A stretch of 64,000 bases of DNA from Podocnemis expansa (lineage: Eukaryota > Chordata > Testudines > Podocnemididae), in NCBI GenBank assembly GCA_007922195.1, contig ML682119.1, positions 669,620 to 733,619 of the forward strand. Direction: 5' to 3'. The position numbers were made by a program, and so were the translations under genes. Shown one piece after another: positions 55,541 through 64,000 of this stretch; the stretch's first letter is position 1; each line of letters begins with the position of its first letter. The notes beneath the pieces were generated by a model that saw only the letters and a list, made by a program, of their open reading frames with translations, was not told where the DNA came from and did not search any database.

Positions 55541-55948
55541 GGCTGTGTTCACACACGGGGGGTTATTTCGATACGGTTGTTTCGAAACAACTTGTATTGA
55601 AATAATGCCTTATTTCGAAATGACATTTCAAATTAGCAGAAAAGTCACTTTGAAATAAGGAGAAAAGCTGGAATCAAAATAGCAATTCCGGACAACAGTT
55701 ATTTCGAAACGACTCACTGTCGTTCGAAACCACATGTTCAGACGAAGGTTGTTTCAAAACAAGTCGTTTTGAAACTACCATTGTTTGGGAACAACACGTT
55801 TGCACGGCGTTGTTTTGAAACAACGTTGTTTTGCCCACAGACTAGGTTTAACTTGTTTCGAAACTACCATGCGTCGTGTGAACAGCCGGAACCTTATTTT
55901 GAAACTACCTCTGTTGTTGCGAAATAAGGAGGCTGTGTGAACACAGCT
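55541..55948. mobile_element. Harbinger-type MITE E (408 bp)
   Basis: Left end ggctgtgttcacacac and right end gtgtgaacacagct are inverted. GTC flanks both sides (55538-55540, 55949-55951). The interior is a series of short palindromes with ttatttcgaaat, gttgttttgaaacaac and similar. The same left end begins the element at 63672. Non-coding. Confidence 0.75.
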
Positions 55949-57521
55949 GTCTTGAATTGCATTCCAAAGTAATGGACACGTTCATTCCATTCTGAGCTCT
56001 CTTGGATAACTGATACTCATAGACAGTACTGATCACTTTATATTGTCATGGTAAGCATTGGAAGTCTAGTATGTTTCCTTCACTCATTATTTACCCCAAA
56101 ACAATACTAGTCTTCTGTCTGGAAATTTTATGTAATCCTTACAAGAACACCTCCTCAAACCTTAAAATATCTTGTGCCCTGCCTGACAAACCACCAGGGG
56201 TTTATACAGCTTGACCTCACAGTTCTCTTGGCTGATGTTGGAGTGCTTTCTGTATCCAGCACTCCATACCCTGCCTGGAACACAGCATTTGAGAAGACCC
56301 ACAGAACTGCACCAACTGGTGAGAGACCACCACCATGTCTTCTTATGAGTAATGCACATGTACCCCATGTCCTGATGCTGCCTGCCCTAGCACCTGTCCC
56401 AGGGGTTATGCACCTCTGCAGTCTGAGCGTACCCCTGGAGCCACTGGGAGGAACTCTTATTGTGGGGCTGCAGGTGTGCCTCACCTGTAGCCCTGCAGCC
56501 TGAGTTTTCCCCTGGAGCCGCTGGGGTGTGGCGCACCTAATGCGAGGCTGCAGTGTTACTTTTTAGCTCTGTGTTCTTGAGGAATCAGAGCATAGTATCC
56601 AGCCTGTGCCTCCCCCCCCCCACATCCCCCATCCTCTGCTTGAACTGAAAACCAAAAACAGTAGGAAATGGGAAACATTCTTATCTACGCATATCCAAAA
56701 GCCATCAGCACAGTAAATGGAGCTTCATTTCCATTGACTATGGAGATCCAGGCTCCAAAGCAAGAACTGCACTGAACCCTGGGATTGAAGAAGCAGGAGC
56801 TGCACTGAACTCTGGGATTGAAGAAGCAGGGAAGCATTGCCTGATGGGGGATCTCACACCAACATGAACAAACTCAGCAATTATCAGACCATTCTAGTCA
56901 CAGACATAACTGATACCCAAAATACTGAGTCTGTCTGACTGAATTGTGAGCTTCTCTGAACCATTGCACCCAGCCAGGAATGTGTATTGGCGACGTAAAC
57001 AAGTCCTTATAAAAAACCTTTACCCACATCCAGTATTGTAGTGTGTAGTGTGTGTCCTGTGCAAGTCCGGATTGGATCCTGTCTGAATCCTGTGTGAGTC
57101 TGGATTGAGTCCTGATGCTTGGATCTAAAGCTGTATCATTTCCACTGTGTTTTGGCTTTTCTTCCTTGCTGATTTCTAGGGGAGCTTTGTTTCCATCCAG
57201 CCTCTGACCCTGATCTGCACAACCTGGAAACCTTTCTGCTACACAGAGTGGTGAGACCTCCCCCCCCGCCCAACTTCTCTCTCTCTCTCTCTTTGTTAAT
57301 TATTACTCTGTCTCTAGGCCTGTTACAGTAGAATCTAGGTAATATTGTAGCTGGGTGTTTTTCTTTCCTTGTATGTTTATTAATGCTGTAACTGGGTATT
57401 TTGGGGTATTCTTCTCTCCTTTGTAATTATTATTATTAGTGCAAATTTTAGATACCGAGCAATAAAATGCCTTTTGTTATCAAGCCAGTTTCCAGACTCT
57501 TCTAAGACATCATCCCCTCTC
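55949..57521. other. Unassigned; possible LTR near 56830-57516
   Basis: A 36-bp direct duplication lies at about 56759-56830 (gcactgaac and gggattgaagaagcagg in each). Farther on, a TATA-like ttataaaaaacc near 57007 and AATAAA near 57462 could be promoter and polyadenylation signals of another LTR. Ends were not fixed. Confidence 0.3.
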
Positions 57522-57706
57522 TGTGGTGTTTTGGACTACTTAGGGTCATTGCGGTTGTCATAGTGATAAATGGGAGAGTCGTTTAGGTGCTAGGAAAACC
57601 TGTCTGTCTTCTCTCTCTCTCTCAGTTCTCTTTCAATAAAGACTTCTTATACAGCTCCGAATATGCTGTCCTCCTTATTGGATTATAATTTCCCTTAATA
57701 CTCTAC
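57522..57706 (+). mobile_element. 5' LTR of Gypsy-1
   Basis: It starts tgtggtgttttgg and ends ctctaca, with a (CT)n run and AATAAA. It is followed directly by tctggcgacagaggatggga, which resembles the tctggcgac-type start seen after the LTRs of vertebrate Ty3/Gypsy elements. It is collinear with 14910-15111. Confidence 0.7.
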
Positions 57707-57938
57707 ATCTGGCGACAGAGGATGGGATTTGTGATGGAGTGGCTATCCTTAACAACCCTGGCAACTTTGGAAAACCAGAATACAATGTAAGAAGCAAAAC
57801 TTTATTTTACTGCCTACATGAGGGTTTGGGTGGTAGCTGTGAAAGCTGATCTGTTTGCCTAAGGGCTAGCTGGCTATTCTGAAAGATGATCTGCCTGTTG
57901 TTAAGAGAAGAGACAAACAATAACCACAAGAGGGCATC

Positions 57939-59031
57939 ATGGCTTTATTTACTACAACCTTTGAAGCATATGATCATTTGGCAGATTCCTGGCAGACATA
58001 TACAGCCCGATTTCAAAATTTTGTAATAGCAAATGACATAACTGATGAGAAGAAGGTACCAGTTTTCCTAACGGTCATTGGAGTTAAGACTTATAATTTG
58101 CTATGTGATTTGCTTTATCCGGAGAAGCCAAAGCAGAAACCTTGCGGGGACCTAGTGGAAGTTCTGGGAGCACATTTTTCCCCCAAACCACTAGTAATTG
58201 CAGAGAGGTATAGGTTCTACCAAAGGAACCAAGAGGAAGGTGAATCAGTTGTACAATTTGTAGCAGCTCTGCAGAAGCTGGCAGCACACTGTGACTTCAA
58301 GAACATGTTAGAGGAAATGCTGCGTGACAGGCTGGTGTGTGGCCTGCACAGTGAATCAACACAGAAACGCCTACTGACTGAAGGTCAACTCACCTTGCAG
58401 AAGGCTGTGGAAATTGCAGTCTCCATGGAACGCGTCACTCAAGACATGCAACAGATCCGGGTCAGTGTCAGTAAAGTATCCCTACAACCTGCCCCCAGGG
58501 CACCGGGGAGACAAGAATGTTCCCGGTGTGGGAAGCAGGACCACCTCGCATCTGAGTGCCGGATTAAGGAACTACTGTGTCAACAATGTGGTAAGAAAGG
58601 GCACATTGAACGTGCCTGCAAACAAAGGAAGGGTGAGCCAAACAGAAGAGGCAGACCTGAGAAAAATGGACCGTTGGTTTGGTGGACTAAGAGGGAAATT
58701 CTGCATACAGTAGAGCAGAATACAGGTGACAATAGTGACATCCAATTGGAAGATGCGTCTATAACAGCTGACCCACGTAAATTCTGGGTAACACCTATGT
58801 TGGAAGGCAAACCTATACGCATGGAACGGGACACTGGCACAGCAGTTTCATTAGTTTCTAACCTTGTGTATGAGAAGGACTTTAAACATCTGCCACTTAA
58901 GCCGACAGTAGTTGTTTTGAAGACATATCCTGGAGAGACTGTTCCTCTGTTGGCTACTATTGATGTGAAAGTAGAACTCAATAGACAGACCACAAAGCTA
59001 CCACTGTTTGTGATAAAGGGGAATTACCCAG
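57939..59031 (+). pseudogene. Gypsy-1 gag and protease, 3'-truncated
   Basis: The frame starts at ATG 57939. The N-terminal capsid-like part includes DHLADSWQTYTARFQNFV and LCDLLYPEKP. Two CCHC zinc knuckles follow: CSRCGKQDHLASEC and CQQCGKKGHIERAC. A retropepsin-like domain then begins FWVTPMLEGKPI, with the active-site box DTGTAVS. The frame is open but is cut at 59031 by another LTR, so pol is missing. The last 23 or so codons of the open frame come from that LTR. Confidence 0.85.
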
Positions 59032-59642
59032 TGTCACGGAGAACCCAGAAAAGCCTCTTGGATCCCCTCTGTTCACAGCCCACCAGGACTCTGCTACGGT
59101 GAAGCTTTCTCCCGTTCCACACCCGGGTCTCCACGCTACCTGTAGCCAGCTTCCAAATCCAGGCCCAGAGGGTCCGACCCTTGCTCTGTCTGGTCTCCCT
59201 TGGGGGGGGGGGGTTCCTCCCTCTACGAGGGTCCCAGCTGTCCCAATCAGCAGTGACATTCAGCCAGTATAGCAGTTAGAGGGTTTATTAGCAATCCACT
59301 TTGCACAGCAGCTAGGACAGTTGGCTCTCAGATCAACCAGGAGGGCACACATTAAACCCCCAGGACGAACCCCGGAAGTCCTTCCCCTCCGACCTCCATC
59401 TTCCTTCTTCCCCTCTCTCCCCTTTGTTCTTCTCTCTATCCAGCTGCCCTGCCCCTGGTCTAAACTGGCCACAACCTGTCACCCCAGGGGGTCCAGGGTA
59501 AGGTCGCACTAAAGCGTCTCCCCCCCTAGTGGTACCTATAGTTATCGCACCCCTGTGTCCCATCACCAGAATACCATCACCAAAGAACAGGAACAGAAAA
59601 GAAGAACCACAGTAGCCCAAGAGGTTTTCTAACTTCATCACA
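59032..59642 (-). mobile_element. 3' LTR of Gypsy-2
   Basis: Plus-strand ends tgtcacgg and catcaca. It is preceded on the minus strand by a purine tract (aaggggggagaga). A minus-strand AATAAA-like signal (gtttattagcaatcc near 59283) lies inside. Length 611 bp. Confidence 0.75.
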
Positions 59643-59719
59643 TCTCTCCCCCCTTGGAGATTGAACTGAGCGGGGTCACCTCCGCCAGTGACCTGGGGAA
59701 GTTCTGACCCCCACCCTCG

Positions 59720-60250
59720 TCATAAGGCATCTGCTACTACATTCGCACTTCCCTTGACATATATCACTTCCAAATCATACCCCTGAAGGACTAACCCCCC
59801 ACCTCCTGAGCTTGGCATTAGTACCCTTTCAGCAAGCCCTCCCAGTTTGACTAAAATCTCATCCATCTGGGGCATGGGGTATGTGTTAGACACTGTGACA
59901 GAGTTCAGCTTGCCATAGTCTACACAGAACCGGATCGAGCCGTCTTTCTTGGGTACCAACCCTATCGGAGAAGCCCATGGGCTGGTAGATGGTTGTATAA
60001 CCACCAAGGCCAGCATGTCCTGGATCTCCCTCTCTACATCCTGGGCTACCTTCCCAGTGACTCTAACTGGGGAACACTTTATGGGATTGGTTGTCCTGGT
60101 CTCTATGTGGTGCACCGCTAAGTTGGTAAGCTTAGGCTGGCTAGAGAACAGTGGTCGGTAGGACTCCAGCCCTGCGCTAATCTCTTCCCTCGGGGCCACA
60201 GTTACCTGGTTGGATAAGGGAATTGAGTCCAGGGAGGATCCATTCTCCAT
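59720..60250 (-). pseudogene. Gypsy-2 RT and RNase H remnant
   Basis: The frame reads a leader with LESYRPLFSSQPKLTN, then the RT fingers (TSPWASPIGLVPKKDGSIRF, VDYGKLNSVT, YPMPQMDEIL). It then jumps to the RNase H end (YDLEVIYVKGSANVVADAL). An internal deletion has removed the catalytic YxDD and most of RNase H while leaving an open frame. Confidence 0.8.
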
Positions 60251-60295
60251 CCGGCTACCGAACCTTGACAGGGAATCTCCCCCCAGACCCTCCCA

Positions 60296-61500
60296 TTATC
60301 CGCATACAGTCAGTACCTGCCCCTCTCTGTCAAAGTAATGCTTCATCATAGTAACATTGTACACTTTTTGGTTGTGTGACCAGCGGGACAGTTCTACCAC
60401 ATAGCTCATGTTGCTCAGTTGTTTGGTGACCTTGACGGGTCCCTCCCAGGCAGCCTGGAGCTTATTCCTTTGCACTGGGATAAGAACCCTCACCTGATCC
60501 CCCACTCCATATGATTTGGCCGGGCACTGCAATCATACTCAGATTTCTGCTGCCTTTGGGCCTGCATTAAGTTCTCCCTAACCACGTCCATAAGCCTCAT
60601 GAGTTTCTCCTGGAAAATCAGGATGTATTCTACTACTGATTCCCCAGTGGGGGAAGCCTTCCCCTCCCACTCATCTCTTATTAAGTCCAGAGGGCCTCTC
60701 ACGCTTCTCCCATATAACAGCTCAAATGGAAAGAAACCCATGGACTCTTGGGGAACATCCCAGTATGCAGACAACAGCGGTGGTAGATATTTGTCCCAGT
60801 CCTGCGAGTATTGAGCCATAAAAACCTTTAGCATCCTTTCCAGAGTCTCATTGAATCTTTCCACCAGCCTGCTGGTCTGCGGGTGATAGACTGACGCCCA
60901 GGTGTGTCAGGCCCCACACTTCTCCCCGAGACACTGCAAGAAGGCTGACATGCAGTTAGGACCTTGGTCCGTGAGGACCTCCTGTGGGAACCCCACCCTA
61001 CTGAAAATGCTCATCAGATCCTCTGCCACCTTGTCAGTTTCGGTGGGAGCCAGAGGTACAGCCTCTGGGTACTGGGTAACCAAGTCTACCACCACCCAAA
61101 TATATTTCTTCCCTGATCGGGTGGCTTTGCTGAGGGGCCCTACTATGTCCATCGCCACCTTCTGGAATGGCTCCTCTATGACCAAGGGGGGTCTCAGCTC
61201 AGCCCCACCTTTGTCCCGGGCCTTCCCCACCCTCTGACAAGTGTCACATGATTGGCAATATCGCTTGACTGCATCGAAAATTCCCAGCCAGTAGAAGTTT
61301 TTCAGCAGCCGCTGCTGGGTACATTTTATCCCCTGGTGTCCCGACGGAGGAATATCATGGGCCAAGGACAACAGTCTTTGGCGGTATCTTTGGGGCACCA
61401 CCAATTGTCGCCTGACCTGCCATGGCTCCACCTCTGCCACTGGAGTCCACTCTTGGTACAGGGCCCCTTTCTCCCACAGGAATTTCTCCCTGCGGTCTCT
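60296..61500 (-). pseudogene. Gypsy-2 integrase, frameshifted
   Basis: A zinc-binding module (HDIPPSGH then CQSCDTC), catalytic Asp in VAMDIVGP and in LTDQGPNC, then after a break near 60890 the Glu in ERFNETLERM. LLYGRSVRGPLDL and a C-terminal GDQVRVLIP and AAWEGPVKV region follow, typical of chromoviral-like Gypsy integrases. Two frame changes (near 60880 and 60510) break it. Confidence 0.85.
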
Positions 61501-62340
61501 CCCAAGGGACTTCTCAGCCCCAAGGTCCGTGAGTGCCCTCAGCTTTGCTAGTGAAGGGTCGCCCCACAGATCATCCTGAAACTCACCTGTGGGAGAGGCT
61601 GTTAGAGTCTGTTCCCCAGCCTTGTCCGGGGTGGGATCCTCCTCCTTGCACTTTTCTGGCCCCATTGGTTTTATCCGCCCCTCTGCAAGCTTTCTCCTAT
61701 TTGTCTTAGGGACACTAGGTGTAAGGAGCCCCTGCAGGCCCTGACTCCTGGTAGCGGCCAATGTTCTCTGGGGTTCACCGGGCCAACCTTCTAGATTTTG
61801 TCCCATCAGTACCTTGGCTGGCAAATGATTGTGCACCCCCATCTCCTTGAGGCCCTCTTTGCCGCCCCACTTCAGATGCACTCTTGCTACAGGCACTTGC
61901 ACAGGTAGCCCGAACCCCTCCCTTAGGTTCAGATAAGTATCAGGGACCATCTTGTTGGGTCCCACCACCTCCATCCGGGCCAGAGTCACCTCCGCACCCA
62001 TATCCCAGAACCCTTGGACTTTTCTTCCCTCTACCTCAATAGGGATGAGGAGCTGCTGAGCTCCCTTTGGTGGGCCTCAGCTCACTTGGTAAATAGAGGA
62101 TTCTGAGTCTAGAGCCCTGCCCGGTACCAGCGAGCCCACCTGACCACCCACTCCCTCACTGGGAGTGTCAACCTGACTATCTGCCGCTTCTGCCATGGTT
62201 AGTGCCTCCTCTGGACAGGCTCCTACCCAATGCAGCCTTTTGGCAGTCAATTTGGCCCTCTTGTCTTTGTGTCTTGGGCACTAGGCTCTCTTGTGGCCTA
62301 TCTCACCATATGAGAAGCACCTCCAGTCTCCCTGTTCACC
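61501..62340 (-). pseudogene. Gypsy-2 gag tail and protease, degenerate
   Basis: Near 62320-62290 is a knuckle-like CFSYGEIGHKRA with Tyr for the second Cys and a stop before the last Cys. The protease active site at about 62000 reads DMGAEVTLAR instead of DTGAE. A linker of about 150 residues leads into integrase. Both mutations would inactivate function. Confidence 0.65.
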
Positions 62341-62500
62341 AGGGCCTAGTTGAGTAGTTTCTTTGGATGATCTGTTTTCTGGGGCTACATTCTGAGAGTC
62401 CTGTTGGAGCCTCCCCCATAGGTCCCCCTTCCGGCCCCCTTCCCCCTTCAGACCTAGCCCATGCCCCGAACAGCTGGCCACAAACTCATCAGCCAGCCTG

Positions 62501-62654
62501 CCGGTGTAGTGTTAAACTGATAGCAAGTATGGGCACTAATTCACCAAAGAAGCAACAGGGAACTTTACTGAGCATGCCCAACAGATCTGAGCATGTGCAA
62601 TACAGCCAAGGTTACAAAACTTGACAGAACACTGTTGTTTAATACTACACCAGC
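62501..62654. mobile_element. Small 154-bp MITE
   Basis: Ends gccggtgtagtgttaaac and gtttaatactacaccagc form inverted repeats. It ends Gypsy-2 gag on the right. Interior phrase ggttacaaaacttgacagaacactg equals the end of the 53-bp array at 34773-35027. No target duplication is visible and the superfamily is unknown. Confidence 0.6.
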
Positions 62655-63340
62655 ATCACTCAATGGGAGGTAGTGCTGCATGTGTGTGTCTCTTTTATAA
62701 CAGACCCCTCATAGTACTAGGAGAGTTTTCAGGATGTTGCTGAGATGTGAGGGCAAGCTCCACCCCTCATGCCAGGCTGGAGACCTGTGCTCAGTGCCCC
62801 AATCCACTCAATAGCTACTATTGCAGCTTCATGGCTGCAGCAGAGATAACGGCACTTGAGACTTTCCTGTGCCAATCACCCAGACGAAGGGTGGTGGATG
62901 TAAATGCTTGGATCCTGTCCTGTAGCCATTCTGATCTCTCCTACTGCACCCTTGCTGCCTTTACATGCCCACATTGCAGCACAAAGTGCTGTGAGTCGGG
63001 ATTGGGGCTCAGCCAGGAATGTAGGCTCCTGGCAGCAGCTGGAGCTGAATCTGGCCCCGGCCAGTGGCCTGGTGCCACAGGAGCTGGATCTGACCCCACA
63101 ACATTGGAGGCTGGTGCTGGATCTGGCACCAGCTTGTACCCAGAGCTGCTGCTGACAGAAGGATCTGACCTGGCCAGGGTTCTGGGGCTGGGGCTGGTGG
63201 CAGGTGTTGGCCCCAGGCCCAGTTGCAGGAGCTGGACCAGGCCTGGGGCCAGTGAAGGAGAATGGCTGCAGGAGCGGTTGGGAGAGCAGCGGGAGGAACT
63301 GCACATCCTCATAGGCTGTAGATCCTTGATGATGTGCAGT
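62655..63340. repeat. GC-rich degenerate repeat
   Basis: The stretch 63010-63330 repeats short ctggnnctg-type words and opens long frames on both strands without recognisable domains. It has no fixed period. Confidence 0.4.
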
Positions 63341-63576
63341 AGAGTTCTGTGAGGGCGTTTGTAGGTGATGACAAGTGGCGTTCTGTTGTTTTCTTTCTTG
63401 GGCTTGACCTCATCTTCCTCTATGTGCTGTGCTCTACTGTTTGAATCTAAACAACTGCTTTGATTTGCTGTCAGTGCAACCTGATCCTGTGACTTCCATT
63501 TCCTTGCATTTGTTTTCCTCTTATTCTGTAAGTTGCTCATCTTCAAAGTGTCTGACAAATTGGGATTTTCCCTCAT
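63341..63576 (-). pseudogene. Possible Penelope-like RT tail fragment
   Basis: The minus frame has ENNRTPLVITYKRPHRTL and HIIKDLQPM, a pattern reminiscent of the region after RT in Penelope-like and related retroelements of fish and reptiles. It runs into the GC-rich repeat and is truncated. The assignment is tentative. Confidence 0.3.
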
Positions 63577-63587
63577 GAAAACTCATG

Positions 63588-63671
63588 CAGTAAATAAATT
63601 TGTTAGTTTTTAAGTGCCACAGGACTCCTTGTTTGCTTGTTTTGCTGAACTAGACTGACATTGCTACCCCT
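63588..63671. repeat. Dispersed 3'-tail repeat, copy 4 (inverted)
   Basis: Blocks aataaatttgttagttttta, gtgccacaggactccttg and tgaactagactgacattgct are the inverse of the order seen at 37525. It ends next to the MITE at 63672. Confidence 0.6.
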
Positions 63672-64000
63672 GGCTGTGTTCACACACACAGGGTTATTTC
63701 GAAACAAGTTGTGTCGAAACAACTTGTTTCGAAACAACACCTTATTTCGAAATATCTTATTTCGAATTAACATTTTTGTTAATTCGAAATAAGAAAAAAA
63801 GCGGGAAACGAAATAGCAAGTTCACAGTGTGAACATGCTATTTCGTTACCCCTGGGGGTGAGCCGCTGCTGGCTCACCCTGCAGCCCCAGAAAGGGGGCT
63901 GCAGGCACCAGCAGGGGGTGAGCCGCTGTGGGGTGGCTCAGCCCCCCCGCCAGAGCTGCCCCCAGACCCCGCCGGCGGGTCGGGGGCGCGGGGCTGAGCC
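63672..64000. mobile_element. Harbinger-type MITE F, runs off the window
   Basis: It begins ggctgtgttcacacacac, as MITE E. The arm contains gttatttcgaaacaagttg, cttatttcgaaat and related palindromes, then a GC-rich core with repeated gtgagccgctg. The right end lies beyond the window, so length and target duplication are unknown. Confidence 0.65.

Larger units (their letters stand above)
59032..62500 (-). mobile_element. Gypsy-2, Gmr1-like gene order, 5'-truncated
   Basis: Minus-strand order is gag knuckle (62.3 kb), protease (62.0 kb), integrase (61.5-60.3 kb), reverse transcriptase (60.2 kb), RNase H remnant, polypurine tract and 3' LTR. Integrase before RT is the Gmr1-like arrangement within Ty3/Gypsy. 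The element lands inside Gypsy-1's protease. Its 5' LTR and most of gag are missing. Confidence 0.75.

Overview
The window looks like vertebrate, most likely turtle, nuclear DNA made almost wholly of interspersed repeats. The signs are CR1 LINEs with the ATTCTATG-type 3' end, DIRS-type retrotransposons, tRNA-Lys-like SINE pieces of the kind known from cryptodiran turtles (Cry I family), PIF/Harbinger elements with a MYB-like companion gene, hAT-like MITEs, class I endogenous retroviruses (ERVs) and Ty3/Gypsy elements. A crocodilian is a less likely alternative. I found no convincing host protein gene, no functional tRNA or rRNA gene and no CRISPR array. All coding sequence I can identify belongs to mobile elements.

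Layout. 1-5.6 kb: a GC-rich hAT-like MITE, a Harbinger-type MITE holding a solo LTR, and a 72-bp tandem array. 5.6-11.6 kb: a minus-strand class I ERV with 3' LTR, broken env and an uninterrupted 1214-codon pol; its gag and 5' LTR are missing. 11.6-14.4 kb: a hAT-like element with a second one nested inside. 14.9-19.2 kb: a Gypsy LTR, tRNA-Lys-like sequences, another GC-rich MITE and old LTR pieces. 19.25-33.95 kb: a Russian-doll cluster. A small non-autonomous DIRS carries a solo LTR (perfect 5-bp target duplication) that itself holds a CR1 tail. It abuts a long minus-strand DIRS (gag, RT, RNase H, tyrosine recombinase) that holds a Harbinger transposon, a near full-length CR1 and two MITEs. 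34.7-36.5 kb: a 53-bp tandem array and a CR1 RT fragment. 37.85-41.4 kb: an apparently intact R2-group/R4-like LINE (1089 codons) with a tRNA-like 5' leader. 41.4-45.9 kb: hAT and LTR pieces. 45.9-49.3 kb: a second DIRS, interrupted by a solo LTR. 49.3-52.7 kb: a plus-strand ERV whose LTR appears chimeric, followed by a broken gag. 53-57.5 kb: AT-rich DNA with one MITE. 57.5-62.5 kb: a plus-strand Gypsy gag-protease cut by a minus-strand Gypsy with integrase before reverse transcriptase (Gmr1-like order). The last 1.5 kb holds a small MITE, GC-rich repeats and the start of another Harbinger-type MITE.

How they relate. The elements are molecular parasites rather than a pathway. Their nesting gives a relative chronology, and non-autonomous elements sit beside plausible autonomous partners (Harbinger-type MITEs with the MYB plus DDE element; small DIRS with full DIRS). 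The best candidates for something unusual are the chimeric LTR at 49.3-50.5 kb, the R4-like LINE with tRNA-like leader and hairpin 3' end, the Gmr1-like Gypsy, and the hAT-like MITE family defined by 8-bp duplications. All boundaries, target duplications and domain calls were read by eye; no alignment or database search was run.
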